Shown in pieces: positions 23,715 to 33,042 of a stretch of 64,000 nt of DNA. Under the pieces are notes generated by a model. It worked only from the letters and a program-made list of their open reading frames with translations. It made no database searches and was not told the DNA's origin. The stretch comes from CAG-390 sp003523225 (GTDB lineage: Bacteria; Bacillota; Clostridia; Oscillospirales; CAG-272), in the NCBI GenBank assembly GCA_902461815.1, contig CABPZE010000005.1, positions 1 to 64,000 of the forward strand, read 5' to 3'. Position 1 is the first letter of the stretch; each line of letters starts with the position of its first letter. Made by a program: the position numbers and the translations under genes.

Positions 23715-25526
23715 TTAAGCATTGAGTATATTCATGAATTCCTCACCCGTTATTGTCTCGTTCTCATAAAGATACTTTGCAAGCTCTCCGAGCTTCGCAC
23801 GGTTTTCGTTAAGTATCGCCTTTGCGCGCTCATACTGCTTCTTTACCAACTCGACGACCTTACGGTCGATCTCGGTCTGCGTTTCGGGAGAGCAGGCGAG
23901 AGCTGCGTCTCCGCCGAGATACTGGTTGTTCACGGTCTCAAGCGCCACCATTCCGAAATCGTCGCTCATACCGTACTGCGTTATCATCGCGCGGGCAAGA
24001 CGTGTCGCCTGCTCGATGTCGTTTGACGCACCGGTTGTTACCGAACCGACAGCGATCTCCTCCGCGGCTCTGCCGCCAGTAAAGGTGGCTATCTTATTTT
24101 CGATCTCCTCCTTGCTCATCAGGTAATGGTTGCCCTCCTCCACCTGCATGGTGTAGCCAAGAGCGCCCGATGTGCGCGGAACTATCGTTATCTTCTGTAC
24201 CGGTGCGGAGTTTGTCTGCTTTGCAGCCACAAGCGCGTGACCTATCTCGTGATACGCCACAATCATCTTTTCCTTGTCGGTCAGTATCGCGTTCTTCTTC
24301 TGATATCCGGCAATGACGACTTCGATGCTTTCTTCAAAATCAGCCTGTCCCGCTGCTTTTCTGCCGTCGCGAATGGCGTGAAGCGCCGCTTCGTTGACTA
24401 TGTTGGCAAGCTCTGCACCCGACGCGCCGGAAGCCATACGGGCTATGCGGGAATAGTCAATGCCCTGCTCGGTCTTGATCTTCTGTGCGTGCACGCGGAG
24501 TATCGCCTCTCTGCCCTTGAGGTCGGGAAGCTCGACAGGAACACGTCTGTCAAAGCGCCCGGGACGGGTCAGCGCCGGGTCAAGCACCTCAGGACGGTTG
24601 GTGGCGGCAAGGATTATCACACCTGCATTCCCCTCAAATCCGTCCATCTCGGTCAGCAGCTGATTCAGCGTCTGCTCGCGCTCGTCGTTGCCGCCGATGC
24701 GTCCGTCACGCTTCTGTCCAATTGCGTCTATCTCGTCAATGAAAACGATGCACGGAGCTTTCTCCTTTGCCTGGCTGAACAGGTCGCGCACCTTTGATGC
24801 GCCCATGCCGACGAACATTTCGACAAATTCAGAACCCGACATTGAGAAGAACGGGACATTCGCCTCGCCCGCAACAGCCTTGGCAAGCATCGTCTTACCC
24901 GTGCCGGGAGGGCCTACAAGCAGTATTCCTTTAGGCATGGAGGCGCCTATTTCCTCATATTCCTTGGGATTGTGCAGATAATGCACGATCTCAGCCAGAT
25001 TTTCCTTTGCCTCATCCTCGCCGGCAACATCGGAGAATCTGATGCCGTTTGAGGATTTTACATACACCTTGGCATTGCTCTTGCCCATGTTGAACATCAT
25101 GGAGTTGCCGCCGCCCGCCTTCTTCATGAGCTGGCGGGACAGAAGCTGACCGAGACCGATGAAGATCACCATCGGCAATATCCAGGAAAGCAAAAAGCTG
25201 AGTATTGGGGAAGTCTCCTCGATTATCTCACTTGAAAACTTTGCACCGGAGTCGCGAAGCCTCTGTGTAAGCTCCGGGTCGTTCATGATTCCGGTCTTGT
25301 AGATGCTCTTTCCGTCCTTGGAGGTGAAAAGTATCTGGTTTTCCTGAACCTGAACCTCTCCTATCTCCTGGTTTTCTGTCATACTCATGAACTCGCCGTA
25401 ATCGACTTCTTTTATCTGATGACGGGCAATCTCGGGCATAACGAAAATATTGATAAACAAAATCACCAAAAGCACAATTACATAGTAAAATATCAGCGGT
25501 TTTTTAGGTTTTTGTACTTCATTCAT
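23715..25526 (-). CDS. ftsH: ATP-dependent zinc metalloprotease FtsH
   Basis: FtsH is the membrane-anchored AAA protease that degrades misfolded and short-lived proteins. The 603-residue protein has two N-terminal membrane helices (about 11-30 and 105-125) around an extracytoplasmic domain, Walker A GPPGTGKT, Walker B CIVFIDEIDAIG, the second region of homology (TNRPEVLDPALTRPGRFDRR) and the zinc site HEIGH, with a later acidic ligand region. The start at 25526 follows AGAAAGGA at a long spacing of 13 nt. The domain order is complete; the C-terminal tail is short. Confidence 0.97.
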   Translation of the reverse strand: MNEVQKPKKPLIFYYVIVLLVILFINIFVMPEIARHQIKEVDYGEFMSMTENQEIGEVQVQENQILFTSKDGKSIYKTGIMNDPELTQRLRDSGAKFSSEIIEETSPILSFLLSWILPMVIFIGLGQLLSRQLMKKAGGGNSMMFNMGKSNAKVYVKSSNGIRFSDVAGEDEAKENLAEIVHYLHNPKEYEEIGASMPKGILLVGPPGTGKTMLAKAVAGEANVPFFSMSGSEFVEMFVGMGASKVRDLFSQAKEKAPCIVFIDEIDAIGQKRDGRIGGNDEREQTLNQLLTEMDGFEGNAGVIILAATNRPEVLDPALTRPGRFDRRVPVELPDLKGREAILRVHAQKIKTEQGIDYSRIARMASGASGAELANIVNEAALHAIRDGRKAAGQADFEESIEVVIAGYQKKNAILTDKEKMIVAYHEIGHALVAAKQTNSAPVQKITIVPRTSGALGYTMQVEEGNHYLMSKEEIENKIATFTGGRAAEEIAVGSVTTGASNDIEQATRLARAMITQYGMSDDFGMVALETVNNQYLGGDAALACSPETQTEIDRKVVELVKKQYERAKAILNENRAKLGELAKYLYENETITGEEFMNILNA

Positions 25527-25708
25527 GCGTCAGGGATGTCCTTTCTGTATATTTCGATAATATTATACCGCCTGCGGGTGACGATTTCCGCACAGGCATA
25601 TGACGCGATTGTGAATTTTCATAACTTCAGCAGTTGCGACACTGTTGACCTTAAATATAAAAGAAATTTTTGAATACATCTGTTTGGATAAAAAATAATA
25701 AATAAGCC

Positions 25709-25737
25709 TTGACAAGCAATGTTTTTTTAGTTATAAT
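25709..25737 (+). promoter_or_regulatory. Promoter of the GLUG-repeat surface protein
   Basis: TTGACA (25709-25714), 17-bp spacer, TATAAT (25732-25737): full consensus, predicting strong expression. The 285-nt gap to ftsH holds nothing else clear. Confidence 0.85.
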
Positions 25738-25811
25738 TAATACTGTACCATATACTTTCGCGGGCTGGCTCAGACTGCGAAAAAATCACAATTAAAGAAA
25801 GAGGTATCATT

Positions 25812-27554
25812 ATGCGCAAAATCGTATCAATCGTACTCAGTCTGCTGATGATTTCCGCTCTGTTCTGCATCGGTGCATCCGCTACCGATGCAGTTGCGAT
25901 CTCATCCGCCGCCGATTTCGCGGCAATGGCTCCCGACGGCAATTATGTTCTCGCCGCCGACATCACAATTGACGCCACCTATGAAGTAACAGACGGAACC
26001 GCGTTCACCGGAACTCTTGACGGTGCGGGACACACAGTCACCACATCCGTTCTTATGTTTGCTCTGATGAACGGTACCGTAAAGAACCTGACTGTCGTCG
26101 GCGACATCGTATCCGGTGACAAATACGTCGGTGCTGTTGCAATGAACACCAACGCCGGAAATGCTCTCTTTGAGAACATCACCAACAAAGCCAACGTCAC
26201 CAGCTCCAGGCCCTCCACTGAGGACGCTTGCCTTGGCGGTATTCTCGGCAAGGCTTCCAAAGGAAGCGCTGCTATCCTGAGAAACTGCGTGAATGAAGGC
26301 GCCATCACCGGTCCGGAAGCTACCGGCGGTATCTGCGGTGAATCTCAGATATACGGAACTCTGTTTGAGAACTGCCTCAACAAGGGCAAAGTAACAAGCC
26401 TTGACAACGCCTCCGGAGCTGCCGCTGGCGGTATTATCGGCTACAACGGAACAGACGCCGTTATCGTAAAGAACTGCACCAACAACGGTGAGATCGTTGC
26501 CGGTTACCGCGCAGGCGGCATCATCGGTGACGCAAGAAAGTCCGCTGAGGTCTACAACTCCGTCAACAACGGTAATGTAACCGCAAAGCACGAGGCTCTC
26601 AAGGGCAACATCGCCGGCGGTATCATCGGTTACGCCTGCGACGGCAGCACCACCACTCCCCTTGTGATCGATGGCTGCATCAACAACGGTAAGATCGACT
26701 CTTACATAGAAAACTCCGTAAAAGGCGACGCCGCCGGTATTATAGGCAACGCCGGATCTAAGGGCATTGCTGTCAACTACACCATCAAGAACTGCCTCAA
26801 CACCGGTGATGTCTCCGGCGGTTACCGCGTTGGCGGTATTGCCGGCTATGGCTACGGCACAAATGATGCTTACTATGTAATTACCAACTGCGTAAACATC
26901 GGTAAGGTCTCCGCCGGACAGTTCGGTTCTCAGTTCGTAGCTTACACCAACTCCGTCGGAACGACCATCAAGAACTGCATCGGCGCCGGCGAAATGGAAG
27001 CTCTTCCTGTAACCGATAAGTTCACTCGTCTGGCAATCTTCAGCTGCTCCAACGTGGCAGTTGAACAGTGCACCGTTGAAAACGTATTCATCGTTGACGG
27101 CGGCAAGACCGAATGGTTCTCCTGGGCTTCCTATTCTGACGGCGAAGCCAACGCCAAAAACCGCATCCCGCTTGAAACCGTTCTCGGCAAGGATCTTGAC
27201 GGCACAGCTTACAAGTTCAACACCTACACCGACGATACCTACGCCACAGTCGCTACTGCCGACAATGAGATGGTATTCACCAACACCGCCGAAACTCCGG
27301 TAAATGTAAGAGCTATCACCAGAGTCGACGCCGTGTCTCAGGATCTCGTTGACAAGGCAAACGCTGCAGCGGGAACTATCTATGTGTATCTTGACGGCGG
27401 CAAGCTCACCACAATCGAGCCTGTCAATGTGAACCCCGACCCCGTAGATCCTCCCATCACCGGTGACTATGCTCTCGTCGCTGTTGCGGCAGTTGCAGTT
27501 GTTGCCGTGCTTGGCATCGCTTACGTATCCAAGAAGAAAGTAATCGCCGAATAA
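25812..27554 (+). CDS. GLUG-repeat surface protein with C-terminal anchor
   Basis: The 580-residue protein has a Sec signal peptide (MRKIVSIVLSLLMISALFCIGASA), then about eight beta-helix-type repeats of 30-45 residues built on GGI-I/L-G ... N-C-x-N-x-G (for example GGIIGYNG ... KNCTNNGEIVAG), as in GLUG-motif adhesin-like proteins. The C-terminus has a Pro-rich PVDPPITGD, a hydrophobic helix and a basic tail (SKKKVIAE), a layout typical of sortase-like anchoring, although the motif is not canonical LPxTG. It is probably a cell-surface protein, perhaps an adhesin or S-layer-like protein. Regular codon use and a strong promoter suggest an abundant product. Confidence 0.8.
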   Translation: MRKIVSIVLSLLMISALFCIGASATDAVAISSAADFAAMAPDGNYVLAADITIDATYEVTDGTAFTGTLDGAGHTVTTSVLMFALMNGTVKNLTVVGDIVSGDKYVGAVAMNTNAGNALFENITNKANVTSSRPSTEDACLGGILGKASKGSAAILRNCVNEGAITGPEATGGICGESQIYGTLFENCLNKGKVTSLDNASGAAAGGIIGYNGTDAVIVKNCTNNGEIVAGYRAGGIIGDARKSAEVYNSVNNGNVTAKHEALKGNIAGGIIGYACDGSTTTPLVIDGCINNGKIDSYIENSVKGDAAGIIGNAGSKGIAVNYTIKNCLNTGDVSGGYRVGGIAGYGYGTNDAYYVITNCVNIGKVSAGQFGSQFVAYTNSVGTTIKNCIGAGEMEALPVTDKFTRLAIFSCSNVAVEQCTVENVFIVDGGKTEWFSWASYSDGEANAKNRIPLETVLGKDLDGTAYKFNTYTDDTYATVATADNEMVFTNTAETPVNVRAITRVDAVSQDLVDKANAAAGTIYVYLDGGKLTTIEPVNVNPDPVDPPITGDYALVAVAAVAVVAVLGIAYVSKKKVIAE

Positions 27555-27591
27555 GCAAACCGCTTTCTGAATGACCCGCTTCAATGCGGAT

Positions 27592-27634
27592 AAACCCATT
27601 CCCCTGCCGTTCGGCAGGGGGATGGGTTTTTTAT
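27592..27634 (+). terminator. Terminator of the surface protein gene
   Basis: A stem of at least 16 bp (AACCCATTCCCCTGCC with its partner ending GGGTT, one wobble) followed by TTTTTTATTTT. Confidence 0.92.
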
Positions 27635-27654
27635 TTTGTTTCAGTATTAGCAGA

Positions 27655-29331
27655 TCAGAACAGTCCGGTGATCTTTCCGTTTTCGTCTACTTCGATACGC
27701 TCTGCGGCGGGCGACTTGGGCAGCCCCGGCATAGTCATTATGTCGCCTGTAAGCACGACCACAAATCCCGCCCCGGCAGATACCCTGACATTCTTTACGG
27801 TAACGGTGAAGTCGGTGGGAGCGCCGAGCTTTGTCGGGTCGTCCGAAAAGCTGTACTGCGTTTTGGCAATACATACCGGGCATCCCCCAAATCCCATATC
27901 GGTGAGCTTTGCCAGCTGTTTCTTTGCTTCGGGAAGATAGGTAACGCCGCTGCCGCCGTATATTTTGGTGACGACAGCATTGATCTTTTCCTCAAGACTG
28001 AGGTCGGACGGGTACGCAAAGGTAAAATCACCTTTTTCCTCCTCGCAAAGTCTTACGACCTCGCGGGCAAGCGCTTCTCCTCCCTTTCCGCCGTCAGCCC
28101 AGACGGTGGAAAGCACCGCATTCACACCCAGCTCACGGCACTTGTCAATTATGAAGCTGACCTCAGCATCGGTATCGGTCGGAAAACGGTTAAGCGCAAC
28201 TACGCACGGCAGCTTATACACATTTTTAATATTTGAAACATGACGCAGAAGATTGGGAATACCTTTTTCAAGCGCGCAAAGATCCTCGCGCGCAAGCTCG
28301 GTCTTGGGCAAGCCGCCGTGCATTTTCAGCGCGCGGACAGTTGCCACCACGACCACAGCGTCAGGGACAAGCCCCGCCATGCGGCATTTGATATCAAGGA
28401 ACTTTTCAGCTCCGAGGTCTGCCCCGAAGCCTGCCTCGGTAACGGCGTAGTCGCCGAGCTTCAGTGCCATCCTTGTGGCAATGACCGAATTGCAGCCGTG
28501 TGCGATATTGGCAAACGGACCGCCGTGTACAAGTGCGGGTGTCCCCTCAAGCGTCTGCACAAGGTTAGGCTTCAGCGCATCCTTAAGCAGCGCCGCCATA
28601 GCGCCAGCCGCCTTGAGCTGACCTGCCGTAACCGGATCATCGGAATAAGTGTATCCGACAATTATACGCGCCAGTCTCTCCTTAAGGTCGGCAAGAGAGG
28701 ATGAAAGACAAAGCACCGCCATGATCTCGGAAGCAACTGTTATATCAAAGCCGTCCTCACGCGGAGTACCGTTGACCCTGCCTCCCAGACCGTCCACGAT
28801 AAAACGGAGCTGACGGTCATTCATGTCCACACAGCGCTTCCATGTGATCCTGCGCGGGTCAATACCAAGGGCGTTGCCCTGCTGAATATGGTTGTCAAGC
28901 ATTGCGGCAAGCAGGTTGTTTGCCGCACCGATAGCGTGGAAATCCCCGGTGAAATGAAGGTTGATATCCTCCATAGGCACCACCTGAGCATAACCGCCCC
29001 CGGCAGCTCCGCCCTTTATTCCGAAAACGGGACCGAGCGACGGCTCGCGCAGTGCGACCACGGAATTTTTGCCTATCTTTCTCAAGCCGTCGGCAAGTCC
29101 TATGGTCGTGGTGGTCTTGCCCTCGCCCGCAGGTGTGGGCGTAATGGCAGTAACAAGTATCAGCTTTCCGTTATTGCGGGTATCGTCCGCAAGGATAGAC
29201 AAGTCGGTCTTTGCCTTGTATTTTCCGTAAGGCTCAATAAGCTCCTCGTCTATGTGCGCGGCGGCGGCGATCTCACTTATCGGCTTCATTTTACACGCCT
29301 GCGCAATTTCAATGTCGGTAAGGTGTGCCAT
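27655..29331 (-). CDS. fhs: Formate--tetrahydrofolate ligase
   Basis: Fhs uses ATP to join formate to tetrahydrofolate, giving 10-formyl-THF. The 558-residue protein has the family P-loop TPTPAGEGKTTT and the conserved EPSLGPVFGIKGGAAGGGYAQ region (quoted here as EPSLGPVFGIKGGAAGGG). CGGAGGAACAAC precedes the ATG. It is the last gene of the purine operon, 15 nt after purL, so its product can feed PurN and the AICAR transformylase in the same transcript. Length is normal. Confidence 0.98.
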   Translation of the reverse strand: MAHLTDIEIAQACKMKPISEIAAAAHIDEELIEPYGKYKAKTDLSILADDTRNNGKLILVTAITPTPAGEGKTTTTIGLADGLRKIGKNSVVALREPSLGPVFGIKGGAAGGGYAQVVPMEDINLHFTGDFHAIGAANNLLAAMLDNHIQQGNALGIDPRRITWKRCVDMNDRQLRFIVDGLGGRVNGTPREDGFDITVASEIMAVLCLSSSLADLKERLARIIVGYTYSDDPVTAGQLKAAGAMAALLKDALKPNLVQTLEGTPALVHGGPFANIAHGCNSVIATRMALKLGDYAVTEAGFGADLGAEKFLDIKCRMAGLVPDAVVVVATVRALKMHGGLPKTELAREDLCALEKGIPNLLRHVSNIKNVYKLPCVVALNRFPTDTDAEVSFIIDKCRELGVNAVLSTVWADGGKGGEALAREVVRLCEEEKGDFTFAYPSDLSLEEKINAVVTKIYGGSGVTYLPEAKKQLAKLTDMGFGGCPVCIAKTQYSFSDDPTKLGAPTDFTVTVKNVRVSAGAGFVVVLTGDIMTMPGLPKSPAAERIEVDENGKITGLF

Positions 29332-29346
29332 GTTGTTCCTCCGATC

Positions 29347-32300
29347 TTATCTGAAATATTTTACAGCTGATTCAAACAGCTTCATGTCGTACTTTCCGGG
29401 TACGTTTTTATAGAGTCCGTCACCCGTGCGCTCTGAGTGACCCATCTTTCCGAACACTCTGCCGTCGGGAGAGAGGATCCCCTCCACCGCCGCCATCGAA
29501 TTGTTGGGATTGAAGTGAATGTCATCGGTGGCGTTTCCGTCAAGATCCACATACTGAGTGGCGATCTGACCGTTTGCGGCAAGCTGACGCAGAACGTTTT
29601 CCTCGGCAATAAAGCGTCCCTCGCCGTGGGAGATCGGAACGGAGTATATCTCCCCGACCTCACAGCCCGAAAGCCACGGAGACTTGACCGAAGTCACGCG
29701 GGTGCGCACGATCTTAGACTGGTGACGCCCTATCGTGTTGAAGGTAAGCGTCGGGCAATGCGCGTCGGTGTCGATTATTTTTCCGTACGGAACGAGTCCT
29801 AACTTTATAAGCGCTTGAAAACCGTTGCAGATGCCGCACATAAGCCCTCCGCGCACGTCAAGCAGCTCGCCGACAGCCTCGCGGACAGCGGCGCTGCGGA
29901 AGAACGCGGTGATGAATTTACCCGAACCGTCCGGCTCGTCGCCTCCGGAAAAACCGCCGGGGATAAAGACTATCTGCGAATCTCTGACCAATCGGGCAAA
30001 TTCCTCGACACTGCGGGAAATCCCGTCGGACGTCAGGTTGTTGATAACGTATATTTCCGCCTCCGCGCCTGCGTCGCGTACCGCCTTTGCGGAATCGTAT
30101 TCGCAGTTTGTGCCGGGGAAAACCGGGATCAGCACACGCGGCTTTGCGCATTTTACGGCAGGCGCGGCAACGGAGCGCTCCGTGCAGGAATAATTTTCGA
30201 TCTTTTTGCCCTCTGTCGGGATATTGCAGGAGTAAACCCCCTCGAGCCTATTCTCATACGCATTTTGCATCGCGGAAAGCTCAAGGCTTTCGCCACGCCA
30301 TGATACCGAGGGTATGTCAGTCACGCGTCCGAGGCGTCTGCCCTCCTCCGCTCTCACTCCGGCTGCAAGCTCCAGTATGAAGCCGCCGTAAGCGTAGCCG
30401 AACATCTCATCAAGGGTCAAGGACTTGTCGTATTCAAAGCCTAGTCGGTTGCCTATGCACATTTTGAACACCGCCTCGGCAACGCCGCCAAGACACGGAG
30501 TATAGCAGGATACTGCCTTTCCGGAGTGCAGGAGAGATGTGACGCGGCTGAACACCTCAAGCAGTGACGAGGTTACAGGCAGTCCGTTTTCATCATATTC
30601 GGGCGATATGAGGATCACCTCGCTGCCCGGATTCTTGAACTCCTGCGAAACAGCCTCCCCGACCTTTCCGGTGGTCACGGCGAAGGAAACAAGCGTGGGC
30701 GGGACATCGAGCTTTTCAAAGCTGCCGCTCATTGAATCCTTGCCGCCTATTGACGCCACACCAAGCTCCTTCTGAGCGCGGAAGGCGCCGAGCAGCGCGG
30801 ACATGGGCTGTCCCCAACGTGCCGGATCCTTGCCGGGGCGGGCAAAGTATTCCTGGAACGTAAGATAAACATCGCAGAAGGAAGCACCTGATGCGATGAG
30901 CTTTGAAACCGACTCGACCACAGCAAGGTATGCCCCGTGGTAGGGACTTGCCTCAGTTATATACGGATTATATCCCCATGACATAAAGGAGCAGTCATCG
31001 GTATGAGCCTTTTCGACCGAAATTTTCTGCACCATCGCCTGCACCGGAGTCTGCTGATATCTGCCGCCGAAGGGCATAAGCACAGTACCGGCACCGATGG
31101 TGGAGTCAAAACGCTCGGAAAGCCCGCGCTTTGAGCAGACGTTGAGGTCGCTCATCAGTACGGAATAACCCGCCGAAAAGTCCGCAGGGATCGGATTTTC
31201 AAAGCTTCCCGGTTTTGCGGTCTTTATTGTTATATGCTTTTCCGCGCCGTTTGAATTAAGGAACTCACGGCTGACGTCAACTATCGTCCTGCCGTTCCAA
31301 CGCATCTTAAGGCGCGGCTCGGCAGTCACCTTGGCAACTATTGTAGCTTCAAGATTTTCTTTTCCTGCAATTTCGGTAAACGCCGCGGCGTCCTCGGGCG
31401 CGACCACCACAGCCATTCTCTCCTGTGACTCTGAGATCGCCAGCTCTGTGCCGTCAAGTCCGTCATATTTTTTGGGAACGGAGTTAAGATCAATATCCAG
31501 TCCGTCCGCCAGCTCGCCTATGGCGACCGAAACGCCTCCCGCGCCGAAGTCGTTGCAGCGCTTTATCATGCGCGCTGCCTGCGGATTACGGAAAAGCCTT
31601 TGCAGCTTACGCTCCTCCGGTGCATTTCCCTTTTGCACCTCAGCCCCGCAGCTCTCAAGAGAAGCAACGGTGTGTGACTTTGACGAACCGGTAGCTCCGC
31701 CGCAACCATCTCTTCCCGTCCTACCGCCGAGAAGAATTACGATATCTCCGGGGCACGGGCATTCGCGCCGCACATTTTCTGCGGGAGCGGCGGCGATCAC
31801 AGCCCCTATCTCCATGCGCTTTGCGGCATATCCGGGGTGATATATCTCGTCTACGATCCCGGTGGCAAGACCTATCTGGTTGCCGTATGAGGAATACCCA
31901 GCCGCGGCTGTTGTCACGATCTTGCGCTGGGGCAGCTTGCCCTCAAGCGTCTGGGATACCGGTACGGTTGGGTCAGCCGCTCCCGTCACACGCATAGCTC
32001 CGTAGACATATGAGCGTCCTGAAAGCGGGTCGCGGATAGCGCCGCCGATGCAGGTGGCAGCGCCGCCAAACGGCTCTATTTCTGTAGGATGATTGTGAGT
32101 TTCGTTCTTGAAAAGCAGCAACCACGGCTGACGCTCGCCGTCCGCCTCGACTTCGATTTTTACCGTGCAGGCATTTATCTCATCCGACTCATCCAGCTTG
32201 CAAAGCTTCCCTATGCTGCGCAGATATTTTGCAGCAAGCGTGGCTATGTCCATCAGGTTGACGGGCTTGGTGCGTCCGAGCAACCGGCGGGTCTCAATGT

Positions 32301-33042
32301 AGTCGTCATACGCCCTCTGAAGCAGCGCGTCCTCAAAGCTGACGCTGTCCACAGTGGTCAGGAACGTCGTGTGTCTGCAGTGATCCGACCAATATGTGTC
32401 TATCATGCGTATTTCGGTAATTGTCGGGTCACGTCCTTCGCGGCTGAAATAGGCGCGGCAGAATTCGGCGTCGTCGATATCCATTGCCAGACCGTATTTC
32501 TTCACGAATTCTTCAAGTCCTTTGCGGGACAGTGAGATAAAGCCGTCAAGAGTCTCCACACGGGTCGGAAGCTCACAACCGACAGTCAGCGTTTCGGGAG
32601 TCTCAAGCGACGCTTCGCGCGCCTCAACCGGGTTGATAACATACTTTTTGACCTCCGCAAGCTCCGCGTCCGAAAGATCTCCGTAAAGAAGATACAGCTT
32701 TGCGGTGCGCACCGCAGGACGCTCGCCCTGCGAGAGTATCTGAATGCACTGCGCGGCGGAGTCGGCACGCTGGTCAAACTGCCCCGGAAGATACTCCACG
32801 GCAAAGACCCGCGCCCCGGACATTTCCGGCGAATCGGTCACGTCATCAAGCTGCGGCTCCGAAAAAACCGTGCGGACGGCATAGTCAAACAGCTCTTTTC
32901 TGATATTTTCAACGTCATAGCGGTTTAAGATCCGCAGATCCTCCAAGGAGGTGATACCAAGTATCCCGTGCAGGTCGGACGCCAGTGCGCGCGCCTCGTT
33001 GTCAAGTCCCTTTTTCTTTTCGGTATAGATCCGGTAAACCAT
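29347..33042 (-). CDS. purL: Phosphoribosylformylglycinamidine synthase (single-chain PurL)
   Basis: PurL converts FGAR, glutamine and ATP to FGAM. The 1231-residue chain combines the synthase domains and a C-terminal glutamine amidotransferase (IPVFPGTNCEYDSAKA, then PGGFSGGDEPDGSGKF and the nucleophile motif GICNGFQAL). ATP-binding features such as DYWSDHCRHTTF-like TYWSDHCRHTTFLT are clear. This explains why no purS or purQ is seen. It starts at 33042 after GGAAGGGAAAGCTG and overlaps the purD stop by one base (TGATG), so it is coupled to purD. Confidence 0.98.
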   Translation of the reverse strand: MVYRIYTEKKKGLDNEARALASDLHGILGITSLEDLRILNRYDVENIRKELFDYAVRTVFSEPQLDDVTDSPEMSGARVFAVEYLPGQFDQRADSAAQCIQILSQGERPAVRTAKLYLLYGDLSDAELAEVKKYVINPVEAREASLETPETLTVGCELPTRVETLDGFISLSRKGLEEFVKKYGLAMDIDDAEFCRAYFSREGRDPTITEIRMIDTYWSDHCRHTTFLTTVDSVSFEDALLQRAYDDYIETRRLLGRTKPVNLMDIATLAAKYLRSIGKLCKLDESDEINACTVKIEVEADGERQPWLLLFKNETHNHPTEIEPFGGAATCIGGAIRDPLSGRSYVYGAMRVTGAADPTVPVSQTLEGKLPQRKIVTTAAAGYSSYGNQIGLATGIVDEIYHPGYAAKRMEIGAVIAAAPAENVRRECPCPGDIVILLGGRTGRDGCGGATGSSKSHTVASLESCGAEVQKGNAPEERKLQRLFRNPQAARMIKRCNDFGAGGVSVAIGELADGLDIDLNSVPKKYDGLDGTELAISESQERMAVVVAPEDAAAFTEIAGKENLEATIVAKVTAEPRLKMRWNGRTIVDVSREFLNSNGAEKHITIKTAKPGSFENPIPADFSAGYSVLMSDLNVCSKRGLSERFDSTIGAGTVLMPFGGRYQQTPVQAMVQKISVEKAHTDDCSFMSWGYNPYITEASPYHGAYLAVVESVSKLIASGASFCDVYLTFQEYFARPGKDPARWGQPMSALLGAFRAQKELGVASIGGKDSMSGSFEKLDVPPTLVSFAVTTGKVGEAVSQEFKNPGSEVILISPEYDENGLPVTSSLLEVFSRVTSLLHSGKAVSCYTPCLGGVAEAVFKMCIGNRLGFEYDKSLTLDEMFGYAYGGFILELAAGVRAEEGRRLGRVTDIPSVSWRGESLELSAMQNAYENRLEGVYSCNIPTEGKKIENYSCTERSVAAPAVKCAKPRVLIPVFPGTNCEYDSAKAVRDAGAEAEIYVINNLTSDGISRSVEEFARLVRDSQIVFIPGGFSGGDEPDGSGKFITAFFRSAAVREAVGELLDVRGGLMCGICNGFQALIKLGLVPYGKIIDTDAHCPTLTFNTIGRHQSKIVRTRVTSVKSPWLSGCEVGEIYSVPISHGEGRFIAEENVLRQLAANGQIATQYVDLDGNATDDIHFNPNNSMAAVEGILSPDGRVFGKMGHSERTGDGLYKNVPGKYDMKLFESAVKYFR

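Noticed and set aside
25902..27599. 565-codon open frame on the minus strand opposite the GLUG-repeat gene
   Set aside because: It lies wholly antisense to a well-supported gene, has no ribosome binding site, and its repetitive Val/Gly/Asp composition mirrors the repeats on the other strand.
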